Assembly (NCBI GenBank): GCA_965223255.1
Contig: CBDCWA010000002.1
Location: 124,001-188,000, forward strand
Origin: CBDCWA01 sp965223255
Lineage (GTDB): Bacteria; Pseudomonadota; Alphaproteobacteria; Rhizobiales; Hyphomicrobiaceae
Reading direction: 5' to 3'
DNA length: 64,000 nt
Made by a program: the position numbers and the translations under genes. Under the pieces are notes generated by a model that searched no databases, was not told the origin of the DNA, and saw only the letters and a program-made list of their open reading frames with translations. Shown here piece after piece: positions 9,529-18,289 of this stretch (the stretch's first letter is position 1; each line of letters begins with the position of its first letter).

Positions 9529-10521
9529 TCACGATCCGGTTGTCTTAGTCGGCGGTGGAACGAACCTTTTTTCCAGCCATTTCGGCCAGCTCGGAGGACT
9601 GGCGCCGGGTCGAACGTACGCGACACCACGAATTCCTGTTTTCACGAAATCTATGTGTTTTTTGACGAGGTCAGTGGGCACCCGAACCTTCACTCGAAAC
9701 ACCAGCTTCTCTCGCTCCGTCGCCGTTTCCACCTGCTTGGGCGTAAACTGCGCCTTGGGGGAAACGAAGGTTACGGTCGCCGGGACGGCAAAATCGGCTC
9801 CATCGATGACTATGCGAGCGTCCGAGCCTATCGCGAGCCGGTGCGCGATGGCCGCTGGCAGGAATATCTCCATATACACTTCAGCCAGATTGACCAGGGT
9901 CATGACCTTACCTCCAGCGGGCAGCACTTCACCCGGCTCAGCAAGGCGGTATAGAACACGTCCGATTGTTGGTGAAACCAGCCGGCAATCCGCGATTTGT
10001 GATTCGATTTCCTTCTTGACGGCGATCGCTGCGTCAACGCCGCGTTGACGGGAAATTTGCGTGGCTCTCGCTGCAGCCAGGTTGGCTTTGGACACATCCC
10101 GTTGACTCAAGCGGGTGTCGTAAGTCTCCTGGCTGGTGTGACCCCGCTTGACAAGCGTACTAGCTCTCTCAAGCTCGCGCTCGGAGAGCTTCAGTTGAGC
10201 CTTGGCCTGGGCAATTTGCGCTTCCGCCTGCGCAACCATGCTTCTCGCGCTGGCGATATCGGCTTCAGCCCTGAGAAGTTTTGCCCTGAGTTGCGCTGAG
10301 TCGATTAACGCGAGAATCTGTTTGGGGTCTACAAGGTCTCCCTCGCGCACTTCGACGGTTGCAACCCGACCGGGTATTTTTGTTGCTATGTCGACCTGCA
10401 CCGCCTCAAGACGCCCGTTGCCGAAGGCAATGCCTTCAGGAATCGGCTTGGCATCGTTGCCACCGAACAGAATGAAGGCCAGCACGGCTGCGCCGGCCAC
10501 CATTGCAGCGGCAATCCTCAT
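9529..10521 (-). CDS. HlyD-family periplasmic adaptor (membrane fusion protein)
   Basis: About 330 residues with an N-terminal membrane anchor (MRIAAAMVAGAAVLAF) and the adaptor order: first half of the lipoyl/barrel-sandwich domain (GRLEAVQVDIATKIPGRV), a long alpha-hairpin rich in Ala/Gln/Glu at residues 75-180, the second lipoyl half (RVLYRLAEPGEVLPAGG), then beta-barrel. It would link the inner-membrane ABC subunits encoded downstream to the periplasm or an outer-membrane channel. The first gene of the HlyD-RbbA-permease operon, six nucleotides from the next. I start at the ATG at 10521 because the anchor begins there; the frame stays open to a TTG at 10617. Confidence 0.85.
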   Translation of the reverse strand: MRIAAAMVAGAAVLAFILFGGNDAKPIPEGIAFGNGRLEAVQVDIATKIPGRVATVEVREGDLVDPKQILALIDSAQLRAKLLRAEADIASARSMVAQAEAQIAQAKAQLKLSERELERASTLVKRGHTSQETYDTRLSQRDVSKANLAAARATQISRQRGVDAAIAVKKEIESQIADCRLVSPTIGRVLYRLAEPGEVLPAGGKVMTLVNLAEVYMEIFLPAAIAHRLAIGSDARIVIDGADFAVPATVTFVSPKAQFTPKQVETATEREKLVFRVKVRVPTDLVKKHIDFVKTGIRGVAYVRPGASPPSWPKWLEKRFVPPPTKTTGS

Positions 10522-10745
10522 ATCGAACTGAACCACCGGAACTCCAGCCCTTCTGTTGCTACTCGCCTTTATGCTCTTGTCGCATGTGTACTCTACTCGG
10601 ACCCTGATTTCGGTCAAAGAGACCTTGGACGATGCGCGCTATGCGACCTTGCCTGAAGAATTGGACCACCCCGGTTTACATTGCGCCGTGCATTGCAGCC
10701 CGCTGCACAACTGCGGAACTGAACCAATGCCTCCCGATAGAGCCC

Positions 10746-11609
10746 TCAAAGCCGATTGATCGGAATTTTGAGGTAAGAGACCCCGTTGTCTTCTGGCGGC
10801 GGCATTTGACCTGCCCGAATGTTAACTTGAACAGAAGGGAGGATCAGCGTCGGCATCGCAAGCGTCGCATCACGCTCCGTTCGCATCTTGACGAATTCAT
10901 CCTCAGTTATCCCCTCACGCACATGCACGTTGTTCGCGCGCTCCGACGCGACCGTCGTTTCCCAGGCAAATTCGTCGCGGCCCGGCGCTTTATAGTCGTG
11001 ACACATGAAGAGGCGTGTCTTTGGTGGCAGTGCCAGCACCTTTTGAATCGACCTGTACAAGATTCGCGCGTCGCCCCCTGGGAAGTCAGCGCGAGCGGTA
11101 CCGTAGTCTGGCATGAACAGAGTATCGCCGACGAACGCCGCATCCCCCATCACATATGTGAGGCAGGCAGGCGTATGCCCAGGTGTGTGCAGTGCCTGTA
11201 CCCTCAAAGCGCCAATCTCGAATATTTCACCGTCCGTGAACAAGTGGTCAAACTGTGTTCCATCGGCATGGAACTCGCGCTCGACATTGAATACCTCACT
11301 GAAAATTTTCTGGACATCAGTGATGTGTTCACCAATCCCGATTTGGCCGCCAACCTTCTGTTTGATGTACGGTGCAGCGCTCAGGTGGTCGGCGTGCGCA
11401 TGTGTCTCAAGGAGCCAGTCGACAACGAGCTCATTTTCTCTGATGTAGGCAATGATCGCGTCTGCCGACTCTGTCCTTGTGCGACCTGACTTTGGATCGT
11501 AATCGAGTACGCAATCGATAATCGCGCTGTGTTTGCCATCGGGCTCTGTCACGACATATGAGACTGTAAAGGTGTCTTCGTCGAAGAATGCTTTTACGTT
11601 TGGTTTCAT
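10746..11609 (-). CDS. blh: Blh-like metallo-beta-lactamase-fold protein, probable persulfide dioxygenase
   Basis: A 287-residue metallo-beta-lactamase-fold protein. HAHADH at residues 70-75 supplies metal ligands, with further ligands in LHTPGHTPAC, FVGDTLF and MCHDY. The sequence follows the ETHE1/Blh branch, which oxidises glutathione persulfide to sulfite and GSH using a mononuclear iron. ATG 11609 is chosen because AGGAG lies seven bases upstream; the frame stays open to 11666. It is transcribed divergently from a BigR-like repressor gene that heads a rhodanese-SulP operon, the known context of Blh in Agrobacterium and Xylella. It therefore probably disposes of persulfides made during sulfide detoxification. 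Confidence 0.85.
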   Translation of the reverse strand: MKPNVKAFFDEDTFTVSYVVTEPDGKHSAIIDCVLDYDPKSGRTRTESADAIIAYIRENELVVDWLLETHAHADHLSAAPYIKQKVGGQIGIGEHITDVQKIFSEVFNVEREFHADGTQFDHLFTDGEIFEIGALRVQALHTPGHTPACLTYVMGDAAFVGDTLFMPDYGTARADFPGGDARILYRSIQKVLALPPKTRLFMCHDYKAPGRDEFAWETTVASERANNVHVREGITEDEFVKMRTERDATLAMPTLILPSVQVNIRAGQMPPPEDNGVSYLKIPINRL

Positions 11610-11774
11610 ATCGTGCTCCTGCTCAATCTTCTGGACGACGTTGCAGTCGACCATTCGGTTATTCATTGGACCGCCAATCCCCTTGGTCTTTGTTCTCGCT
11701 CAAGACTGTGGCCCTTATCCGTGGCTCGTCCGGCGCGTGATGATTGGGGACCTCCCTCTTGAAACATGGGAAAG

Positions 11775-11800
11775 TATTCATATATATGCAAGTATGAATA
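11775..11800. promoter_or_regulatory. AT-rich inverted repeat, candidate BigR operator
   Basis: TATTCAT (11775-11781) and ATGAATA (11794-11800) are perfect 7-bp arms around a 12-nt AT-rich centre, lying between the divergent Blh and BigR-like genes. The right arm overlaps the proposed BigR-like start codon at 11794. BigR is known to bind AT-rich palindromes in its own promoter, so autorepression and control of the divergent gene are likely. Confidence 0.5.
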
Positions 11801-12108
11801 TAAAAGACCTGGAAGCTGCAGCAGATCAGGTCTCGAACCTGATGGGGCTGCTGTCGAACCGAAACAGATTGTTGATTCTTTGCCAGCTAGTTGAGGGCGA
11901 GAAGATGGTCGGCGAGCTGGCGCGGTTATTGGAGTTGCGAGAGCCAGCGGTATCGCAGCAGTTGGCGATTCTCCGACGCGAGCGGATCGTCGACGCCCGT
12001 CGTGAAGGCCAGTCGATCCATTATCGATTGGCACGTGGCGACGTCAGCAAGTTGATTACATTTCTGTACGAGACGTACTGCGGCGAAAGCGGTGCAGCCA
12101 ACTGTTGA
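11794..12108 (+). CDS. bigR: ArsR-family BigR/SqrR-like sulfide-responsive repressor
   Basis: A 104-residue winged-helix ArsR repressor with the recognition helix in REPAVSQQLAILRRE (residues 50-64). Cys30 (LLILCQL) and Cys96 (LYETYCGE) match in position and context the two cysteines that form the disulfide or tetrasulfide link in BigR and SqrR, which releases DNA on sensing persulfides. Cys104 is the last residue. The chosen ATG lies inside an AT-rich inverted repeat and lacks a good ribosome-binding site. An upstream in-frame ATG at 11739 would give a longer form, so the start is uncertain. The next gene begins 12 nt downstream. Confidence 0.85.
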   Translation: MNIKDLEAAADQVSNLMGLLSNRNRLLILCQLVEGEKMVGELARLLELREPAVSQQLAILRRERIVDARREGQSIHYRLARGDVSKLITFLYETYCGESGAANC

Positions 12109-12120
12109 AGGAGATACTCG

Positions 12121-12687
12121 ATGGGACATGAAACACTACGCAAAATTGATCCCGATACTGCAAAGGCTTGGCTTGACCAGGACAAAGCCATCCTGATCGA
12201 CGTGCGCGAGCCCGACGAATATATTCGTGAGCATATCCCTGAGGCGCACCTTGTTCCTCTGTCAGGGTTCACCCCGGAAGACTTCCCCCGCGAACATGAC
12301 AAGATCGCGGTGTTCCACTGCAGAAGTGGAGGACGGACCGAAACCGCGGCGCGGCAGATTCTGAAAACCGGATTCAAGGAGGTCTACCAGCTTGAGGGTG
12401 GTTTGCAGGCGTGGCGCAAGGCCGGCTACGCAATAAATGAAAACAAGAGGGCCCCGATCAGTATCATGCGCCAAGTCCAAATAACCGCTGGTGCGCTCGT
12501 TCTGCTGGGCGTTGTGCTCGCAGTTTTGGTGTCACCATGGTTCATGGCCCTGGCCGGGTTTGTCGGAGCCGGATTGATGTTCGCGGGAATTAGTGGTGTC
12601 TGTACGATGGCTACCATTTTGGCGCGTATGCCCTGGAACCGGCTCATCACCGAACAGCCCAGTGTTGGCGCGACGGCCACACAGTAA
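12121..12687 (+). CDS. Rhodanese domain fused to DUF2892 membrane segment
   Basis: A 188-residue protein. Residues 5-105 form a rhodanese domain with active-site Cys67 in the loop CRSGGRT, which carries sulfane sulfur as a persulfide. Residues 120-180 are a DUF2892-like two-helix membrane segment with the characteristic GVCTMATILARMPWN. The rhodanese domain should face the cytoplasm at the inner membrane and pass sulfur between persulfide species. AAGGAGA lies seven bases before the ATG and overlaps the end of the repressor gene, so the two are probably translated from one message. SulP follows after 20 nt. Confidence 0.88.
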   Translation: MGHETLRKIDPDTAKAWLDQDKAILIDVREPDEYIREHIPEAHLVPLSGFTPEDFPREHDKIAVFHCRSGGRTETAARQILKTGFKEVYQLEGGLQAWRKAGYAINENKRAPISIMRQVQITAGALVLLGVVLAVLVSPWFMALAGFVGAGLMFAGISGVCTMATILARMPWNRLITEQPSVGATATQ

Positions 12688-12707
12688 GCCACTAAGGAAC
12701 CGTCACA

Positions 12708-14441
12708 ATGACCCCGGCCCACTTCAGGCGGTTCGTTCCGATCCTGCAATGGTTGCCCGGCTATAATCGGCAGGATCTCGCTGGAGACGGTCTAGCCGGA
12801 TTAATCGTAGCGATCATGCTGGTCCCGCAAGCGATGGCTTATGCGCTCCTTGCTGGCCTGCCGCCTAAAGTGGGCCTTTACGCCAGTATCGTACCGCTCC
12901 TCCTTTACGGCCTGCTTGGCAGCAGCCGCGCGCTCGCCGTTGGCCCGGTTGCAATTGTCTCGCTTATGGTCGCATCGACGCTCGGCGCGATCGCAGAGAG
13001 CGGGACTGAGGCGTACATTTCTGCGGCCCTGCTGCTCGCTTTCTTAAGCGGTGGCATTTTGATTGCAATGGGCTTGGCCCGACTCGGATTTCTGGTGAAC
13101 TTTCTGAGCCATCCGGTTATTTCGGGTTTCACCAGTGCGGCGGCCCTGGTGATTGGCTTTAGCCAGCTCAAGCATCTCCTGGGACTCGACATTCCGCGTA
13201 GTCATCTGATTACCGACACTCTGTGGTACGCGGTCTCACACATCGGGGACATCAACCTGACGGCGACCGCGCTGGGCTTCGGCGCCCTCGGCACGATCTT
13301 GGTATGGACCAGTATGCTGCCGCGACTGCTTAAAAGCCATGGCAAGGCTGCGGCCTGGATTAGTCCGCTAGTCAAAATGGGCCCCATCATCGTTGTGGTG
13401 ATAACGACCATCGTTGTGTGGGCATTCGCCTTGGACAGGAAGGCCGGCGTCGATGTTGTGGCAATGATACCCGTCGGCCTGCCAGCGCTGTCGCCGCCGA
13501 AATTTGAACTGGAGCTCATGCAGCAACTTCTGCCTGCCGCACTTCTAATCTCGATCGTCGGCTTTTTGGAGAGCGTATCCGTAGCCAAATCACTCGCTTC
13601 GAAACGCCGCCAGAAGATCGACGCCAATCAGGAACTCGTCGCCCTAGGCGCAGCGAATATCGGTGCTTCATTTAGTGGCGGATATCCGGTAACCGGCGGT
13701 TTCAGTCGCTCATTAGTAAACTATACGGCAGGTGCGGTAACTCCGCTCGCCTCAATAATTACGGCAAGTATTGTTGTGGTGGTGGTCATGGTACTGACGC
13801 CGCTCCTCTACTACCTACCGAAGGCCACGCTGGCCGCGATTATAGTCGTAGCAGTGGCCAGTCTGGTGGATTGGCGGACGTTTCATCATGCCTGGACTTA
13901 CAGTAAGGCCGATGCGGCCTCGCTACTCACAACGTTTGTTGCCGTTTTGGCCTTTGGCGTCGAGATCGGTATCGTCGCAGGCATTGGCCTCTCAATTGCA
14001 CTTTATCTTTGGCGGACGAGCCGACCGCATATGGCGGTAGTTGGACGGGTGGGCGAAAGCGAGCACTTTCGAAATGTCTCGCGCCATGAGGTCAAGACCT
14101 ATCCGCAAATTCTCGCTGTGCGGGTCGATGAAAGCCTCTACTTCGCCAATGCCGCCTACTTGGAGGATGCGCTAAGCATGCGCATCGCTGAACAGCAAGA
14201 GATCAAGCATCTTGTGCTGATCATGAGCGCTGTCAATTTCATTGATGGTAGTGCCCTGGACACACTCGAAACTTTTGCAAAACGTCTGCACGACTCCGGC
14301 GTCACCTTACATCTTGCAGAAGTTAAGGGCCCTGTCGCAGATCGCCTGGCCCGCGTTGACTTCGAACACACGCCTGGCCTTGGGCAGATCTTTCTGAGTA
14401 CGCATGAGGCAATCGCGTCATTAACAAAAAAAATCGATTAA
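12708..14441 (+). CDS. SulP-family anion transporter with STAS domain
   Basis: A 577-residue SulP/SLC26 inner-membrane transporter. The N-terminal signature GLIVAIMLVPQAMAYALLAG is present, followed by about 12-14 hydrophobic segments to residue 440. A C-terminal STAS domain follows (residues 455-565, with VNFIDGSALDTLE). It is the third gene of the BigR-like operon, with AAGGA upstream. The context suggests movement of sulfate, thiosulfate or sulfite produced by persulfide oxidation. Other BigR loci use a TauE/YeeE-type exporter here, so SulP looks like a replacement. The direction of transport cannot be read from sequence. Confidence 0.9.
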   Translation: MTPAHFRRFVPILQWLPGYNRQDLAGDGLAGLIVAIMLVPQAMAYALLAGLPPKVGLYASIVPLLLYGLLGSSRALAVGPVAIVSLMVASTLGAIAESGTEAYISAALLLAFLSGGILIAMGLARLGFLVNFLSHPVISGFTSAAALVIGFSQLKHLLGLDIPRSHLITDTLWYAVSHIGDINLTATALGFGALGTILVWTSMLPRLLKSHGKAAAWISPLVKMGPIIVVVITTIVVWAFALDRKAGVDVVAMIPVGLPALSPPKFELELMQQLLPAALLISIVGFLESVSVAKSLASKRRQKIDANQELVALGAANIGASFSGGYPVTGGFSRSLVNYTAGAVTPLASIITASIVVVVVMVLTPLLYYLPKATLAAIIVVAVASLVDWRTFHHAWTYSKADAASLLTTFVAVLAFGVEIGIVAGIGLSIALYLWRTSRPHMAVVGRVGESEHFRNVSRHEVKTYPQILAVRVDESLYFANAAYLEDALSMRIAEQQEIKHLVLIMSAVNFIDGSALDTLETFAKRLHDSGVTLHLAEVKGPVADRLARVDFEHTPGLGQIFLSTHEAIASLTKKID

Positions 14442-14826
14442 GAAGTTACATGAACCTCTAGTAATGCCGATTAACTCCACCAGCTAAGTGACGTTGATCG
14501 CGACACGACTGTTGCCGTTCAAGATGTTTTTGATCGCGGATTACGGCTGCGTTCAGAGATGTAGCAGAAATTGACGTGGAATAGTGTACGTTTGTCCGGT
14601 GGCTGGGGCTCACCTATCAAAAACTTGTCGTGCTATGACGGGCGGATCGGGGATAAGCCGCTCGTCATTGAAATGTCGCCGCGCGTAAATGGGTTTTATT
14701 GGCCAAACGGTTCCCCAGTATTCGATAGCCAGGGTGAGTAGCAGGACCGCGTCATCATGCACCAATTGCTGCTTCGACGCTTTTGTCCTGCCGACTCACG
14801 CTCGCAATCCATCACCGCAGCGACGC
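14442..14826. other. Convergent intergenic stretch, nothing recognised
   Basis: The gap between the SulP gene and the minus-strand small basic protein holds no convincing gene. I saw no strong hairpin after the SulP stop. Confidence 0.5.
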
Positions 14827-15279
14827 TCAACGCCGACGGCGTCCACCGCGACCTCTCCTGATACCTCTACGACGCACCGTCCCTCTGCGACGGATGATGC
14901 GACGGCGGCGAATACCGCGACGATTGCGGAACCTTCTGCCACGATAACGGCGATAGCGCCAATAGCGCGGCGGCCCAAAGTAGATATGGGGTCCCCAATA
15001 GTAGTCGTCGTAGTAGTAATAACGGCGGCACGCTCCGTAATGGCGATGCCATTTCCGATGCGTATGCCAGCGCCGCCCATGACGATGACGTATCCTTCCA
15101 CGAAGCCACCTGCAATGCCAACCATGGACCTTTTGCACGAGACTGTTTTCTAGGCCACTGTATGGTACTGTGCTGGTGCCTTTGGGAAAGGGAACGGCAG
15201 CCGAAGGCGCTCCGCTTGTGAACAATAAAAATAGGGCACCGACAACAAGCGTTGCGATATCCCGTAATCTCTGTCTCAT
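14827..15279 (-). CDS. Small secreted Arg/His/Tyr-rich protein
   Basis: A 150-residue product from the ATG at 15279 (MRQRLRDIATLVVG), with an N-terminal signal peptide ending near SGAPSAAVP. The mature part contains VHGWHCRWLRGR, a YYYYDDYYWGP cluster and a C-terminal run of Arg/Gly. Short secreted proteins with GWHxxC and Tyr/Arg-rich tails are frequent in Rhizobiales and have no known function; the basic tail could bind polyanions or envelope polymers. The frame stays open to 15348 but the signal peptide supports the shorter form. Low sequence complexity limits confidence. Confidence 0.6.
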   Translation of the reverse strand: MRQRLRDIATLVVGALFLLFTSGAPSAAVPFPKGTSTVPYSGLENSLVQKVHGWHCRWLRGRIRHRHGRRWHTHRKWHRHYGACRRYYYYDDYYWGPHIYFGPPRYWRYRRYRGRRFRNRRGIRRRRIIRRRGTVRRRGIRRGRGGRRRR

Positions 15280-15633
15280 ACTAAGAATCTCCACTATTTC
15301 GATCTCAATATGCAGATTAGGCGATGGCCAATTGGCCTGCGTTGACATTCATCAATTCAGAATTACCTGAGGATCTGGAAATAGCTCGACACCTTGTTAT
15401 CCGGCTGCATTACCGCAACTCGATTGAATTCATTTTTCTTATGTCCGCGGACTTTGTGACCGGGCTCTCGCGCGGATTATTGAGTTCGGCGCAGATGCCG
15501 TCGTCATTTCCCTGTGCTTTTCTCACCAACGGTAAATGGTAATTTCACACACGCTTACCTGCTGGATCGCTGCCGACATCGATTGTCCTGGCATAGACGC
15601 ACTGATGCGATACTATCGGGTGGAGCAATTCAG
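15280..15633. other. Intergenic stretch, nothing recognised
   Basis: The stretch lies between two minus-strand genes. No gene, repeat or clear hairpin was seen. It should contain the promoter of the small basic protein. Confidence 0.5.
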
Positions 15634-16161
15634 TTAGGGCAGATCAGTTTTGCGCCGCTTGGTTTTGAGCTGCCACAACAGCATTGCATGAATTATCGCA
15701 ACTTCATCGGGCGTAAGTCGACCGTGTCTTTTCAAGAACACAGCAATATCCCGCCCGGTATAACGACCAAGCAGCTTACCACCCACAAGCTGCAGCTCTC
15801 GCCGTGCAAGGTCCTTGGCGCGCTCATGACATACGATACACTTTTTTCGATAAAGCCCGCCGCTCTGAAGCTGAAGAGAAAACATTTCAACGACCGCATC
15901 ACTTTCTTTCTGGGTAAGCCGCGTGCCGTAATGATTCTGCAATAGTCGTGATATGTCACGGCCGGTTTTCACCGAAACTAGCTTGCCGTTTCTTTGGGTG
16001 AGTTTGTCTCTTGCAAAGGGTCCGGCGTGCGGCTTGTGGCAACGCGAGCATCGTTGTTCATATATCGCGTGGGGGTCTAGGGCCTGTGTATGTGCTGGCG
16101 TACAAGATAGTCCTATTGCCGCGCCAACAGCGGCAGCCATGAGTATTTTTCCAGACTGCAT
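15634..16161 (-). CDS. Dihaem cytochrome c-like periplasmic protein
   Basis: A 175-residue protein with a signal peptide (about residues 1-26) and two c-type haem motifs: CSRCH at 38-42 and CIVCH at 108-112. The two halves share the pattern GxxxxxxTGRDIxxxLxxH (VSVKTGRDIS and LGRYTGRDIA), so it looks like an internal duplication of one small cytochrome module. It would carry electrons in the periplasm; the partner is unknown. An alternative GTG at 16245 overlaps the end of the TetR gene, so both may share a message. The ATG at 16161 fits the signal peptide better. Confidence 0.8.
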   Translation of the reverse strand: MQSGKILMAAAVGAAIGLSCTPAHTQALDPHAIYEQRCSRCHKPHAGPFARDKLTQRNGKLVSVKTGRDISRLLQNHYGTRLTQKESDAVVEMFSLQLQSGGLYRKKCIVCHERAKDLARRELQLVGGKLLGRYTGRDIAVFLKRHGRLTPDEVAIIHAMLLWQLKTKRRKTDLP

Positions 16162-16241
16162 CAAAATACGATCCACGAAATCTTGACTGACAGGAAGAGG
16201 CTTAAGACCCGCTTGGGACTGCGCATTGACCGTCATCAAAC

Positions 16242-16859
16242 TCACTGCAGTCTGGGTGAGAACAGAAGTTTCAGGTAGGACCGCAAGAGCATGACTTGTT
16301 GCGCTGTAATCAGGGGCTCCCCGACAGCACGTGACATGACGATGCCCCCCTCTATGACAGAGCTGACCATGTCTGATAAATGATCAAGGTCCACGTCGTC
16401 GTTCATGGGATAAACGTCCGCGATTTCATCGAACATCGCGCGAAATCTGTTGCGCCATCCCAGGACTGCGCGCCGATTGGCATCACGCACGTCCCGATTG
16501 AATAGCCGATCTTGATAGACGGCAGTGGCGACAATGCAGCCGGGGTGTCCGCCTGGCATATCCTCAATTAGTTCAGCGAGAAGTTTCAAGCCTATCAGTG
16601 CTGCCTGCAGAGGATCGTCGGAAAGGTCCCGCGCGCGTCCTAAGAGGTCATCAAAGAGCTGATCCTCGACTTCAATGTGCCGCTCAATGAGTGCCCGCGC
16701 CAAAGCGTTCTTATCCCGAAAGTGGTAGAAGAAGCCGCTCTTCGTGATTTCAGCACTCGCAACAATTTCATCAATTGAGGTGGCGTCGAACCCCTTAGTC
16801 AACACCGAGTCTTGGGCGACATCCAGTATTCTCTTGCGTGTTTCACTTCCACGTGACAC
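16242..16859 (-). CDS. TetR/AcrR-family regulator
   Basis: A 205-residue TetR-type repressor. The helix-turn-helix spans about residues 8-52, with GFDATSIDEIVASAEITKSG and FYHFRDKNALA typical of the family. The C-terminal ligand domain has HPGCIVATAVYQD. It is divergent from the homocysteine methyltransferase-like gene at 17073 and upstream of a dihaem cytochrome on its own strand. A short palindrome at 16888-16898 in the divergent region is a candidate operator. The ligand is unknown. Confidence 0.85.
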   Translation of the reverse strand: MSRGSETRKRILDVAQDSVLTKGFDATSIDEIVASAEITKSGFFYHFRDKNALARALIERHIEVEDQLFDDLLGRARDLSDDPLQAALIGLKLLAELIEDMPGGHPGCIVATAVYQDRLFNRDVRDANRRAVLGWRNRFRAMFDEIADVYPMNDDVDLDHLSDMVSSVIEGGIVMSRAVGEPLITAQQVMLLRSYLKLLFSPRLQ

Positions 16860-16887
16860 GGCACCGACCTCCCGAAACCATACCGTT

Positions 16888-16898
16888 GGTACTGTACC
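16888..16898. promoter_or_regulatory. Short palindrome, candidate TetR operator
   Basis: GGTACTGTACC is a perfect odd-length palindrome located 29 nt before the TetR start, in the region shared with the divergent gene at 17073. Outer CCGT and ACGG at 16883-16886 and 16905-16908 also pair. Position and symmetry suggest autoregulation. Confidence 0.4.
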
Positions 16899-17072
16899 AG
16901 CAGTACGGATTTCCCGATTAATTCATCACACCCAACAGGGGTGACCTCTTTATCCCTATGATTCCAAATTGAAAAATTCTTATCTCAAAATGTACCGCAA
17001 GTCGGCTTTCAACTCCAGTGCGTTTGGCTGCATACCTGCAAGAGCAGAATTCACCGCTGATGGAGCAGTAAG

Positions 17073-18020
17073 ATGACAAGTATCGATCGTTTACTAAGAA
17101 CCAATCGTCCGTTTCTGACCGACGGCGGATTTGAAACATGGCTGTTTTTCCAGCAGGGCTTTGAAGCCCCTGAATTCGCGGCAATTGTGCTAATGGACGA
17201 CGAAAAAGCGCGCCAGGCGATGCGCCGTTACTTCGATGGCTTCTTAAACCTGGCAGAGGCCGCACAGACCGGCTTCGTTCTCGACACGAATACTTGGCGC
17301 GGTTGTGTGCACTGGGGACCAAAGCTTGGTCAGACCGACTCCAGCATGTTGCGCCTCACTTCAGACGCAGTGCAATTTGCCAGGGACATTCGTGCTGACT
17401 GGCGCTCGCGTGTCTCACCAATAATTGTCAACGGTGTCGTTGGTCCCGCCGGCGATGGATATGCTCCAGGCAGAGTGCCGGAAGTGGCCGAAGCACGTAA
17501 CTTGCACTTGCCGCAAATTCGCACATTTGCCAAGGGTGGCGTGGACATGATCTCAGCAATAACAATGACCAATGTCAGTGAGGCAATTGGCATTACCCAG
17601 GCCGCGTCGGAGGTGGGCTTGGCGACAGTGGTGTCGTTTACAGTTGAAACTGATGGTCGGCTACCAACAGGTGAAGCCCTGGGCGATGCCATTCATGCCG
17701 TAGATGCCGCAACCGATCCTGCCCCGATTTATTATATGGTGAATTGCGCCCATCCGGATCACTTTTATGACACGGTAGCGACTGGAGCAGACTGGGTCTC
17801 TCGTATCGGTGGAATTCGGGCGAATGCATCGCGGTTGAGCCACGCGGAACTCGATGTGGCCGAGACGCTCGATGATGGAAACCCAATCGAATTTGGACAC
17901 CTGCACGTTGATCTCGCCCGACGATTGCCCAATCTGCGCGTATTTGGTGGTTGTTGCGGCACAGATCATCGCCACGTTGAGAATATTTCTCGAAACTTGC
18001 ACATCCAAACCGCCGCTTGA
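17073..18020 (+). CDS. Homocysteine S-methyltransferase family protein
   Basis: A 315-residue TIM-barrel protein of the homocysteine S-methyltransferase family (MmuM type), with FLTDGGFETWL at the start. The zinc ligands are a cysteine in YMVNCAHP and the paired cysteines in GGCCGTDH near the C-terminus; all three are present. Family members transfer a methyl group from S-methylmethionine, S-adenosylmethionine or betaine to homocysteine or related thiols. GGAG lies eight bases before the ATG. It is divergent from a TetR gene, so inducible expression is likely. The methyl donor cannot be read from sequence. Confidence 0.85.
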   Translation: MTSIDRLLRTNRPFLTDGGFETWLFFQQGFEAPEFAAIVLMDDEKARQAMRRYFDGFLNLAEAAQTGFVLDTNTWRGCVHWGPKLGQTDSSMLRLTSDAVQFARDIRADWRSRVSPIIVNGVVGPAGDGYAPGRVPEVAEARNLHLPQIRTFAKGGVDMISAITMTNVSEAIGITQAASEVGLATVVSFTVETDGRLPTGEALGDAIHAVDAATDPAPIYYMVNCAHPDHFYDTVATGADWVSRIGGIRANASRLSHAELDVAETLDDGNPIEFGHLHVDLARRLPNLRVFGGCCGTDHRHVENISRNLHIQTAA

Positions 18021-18289
18021 TTTGATGTGCGGATTAGCGAACATGCGATCATAGTGACTCAAAAACACAGAGCGTGTTTAAGGCCTTGCTGGCGAGCACG
18101 CTCTGCCGTTGGCAGATGTCCATATTATTTGGGTCCAGAAATGACGGGCAGTTTCTGGCAATTGATTTGTCTTACAACAACCGTCGGTCGATAAGTCTGT
18201 TGTCAGTGGCAAAACTATCATGGCACAGTCAGACAACGACCGTCGCCTATTCACCTCAAGCTGTCATATTAATTCAGAAATCAGCCAGT

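Noticed and set aside
13202..13627. Minus-strand open frame opposite the SulP gene
   Set aside because: It is the complement of a well-supported membrane transporter and has only low-complexity Thr/Ser-rich sequence.
14796..15125. Minus-strand Gly/Ile/Val-rich open frame overlapping the small basic protein
   Set aside because: It shares the region with a frame that has a clear signal peptide; the Gly/Val run is a frame shadow of the Tyr/Arg-rich part.
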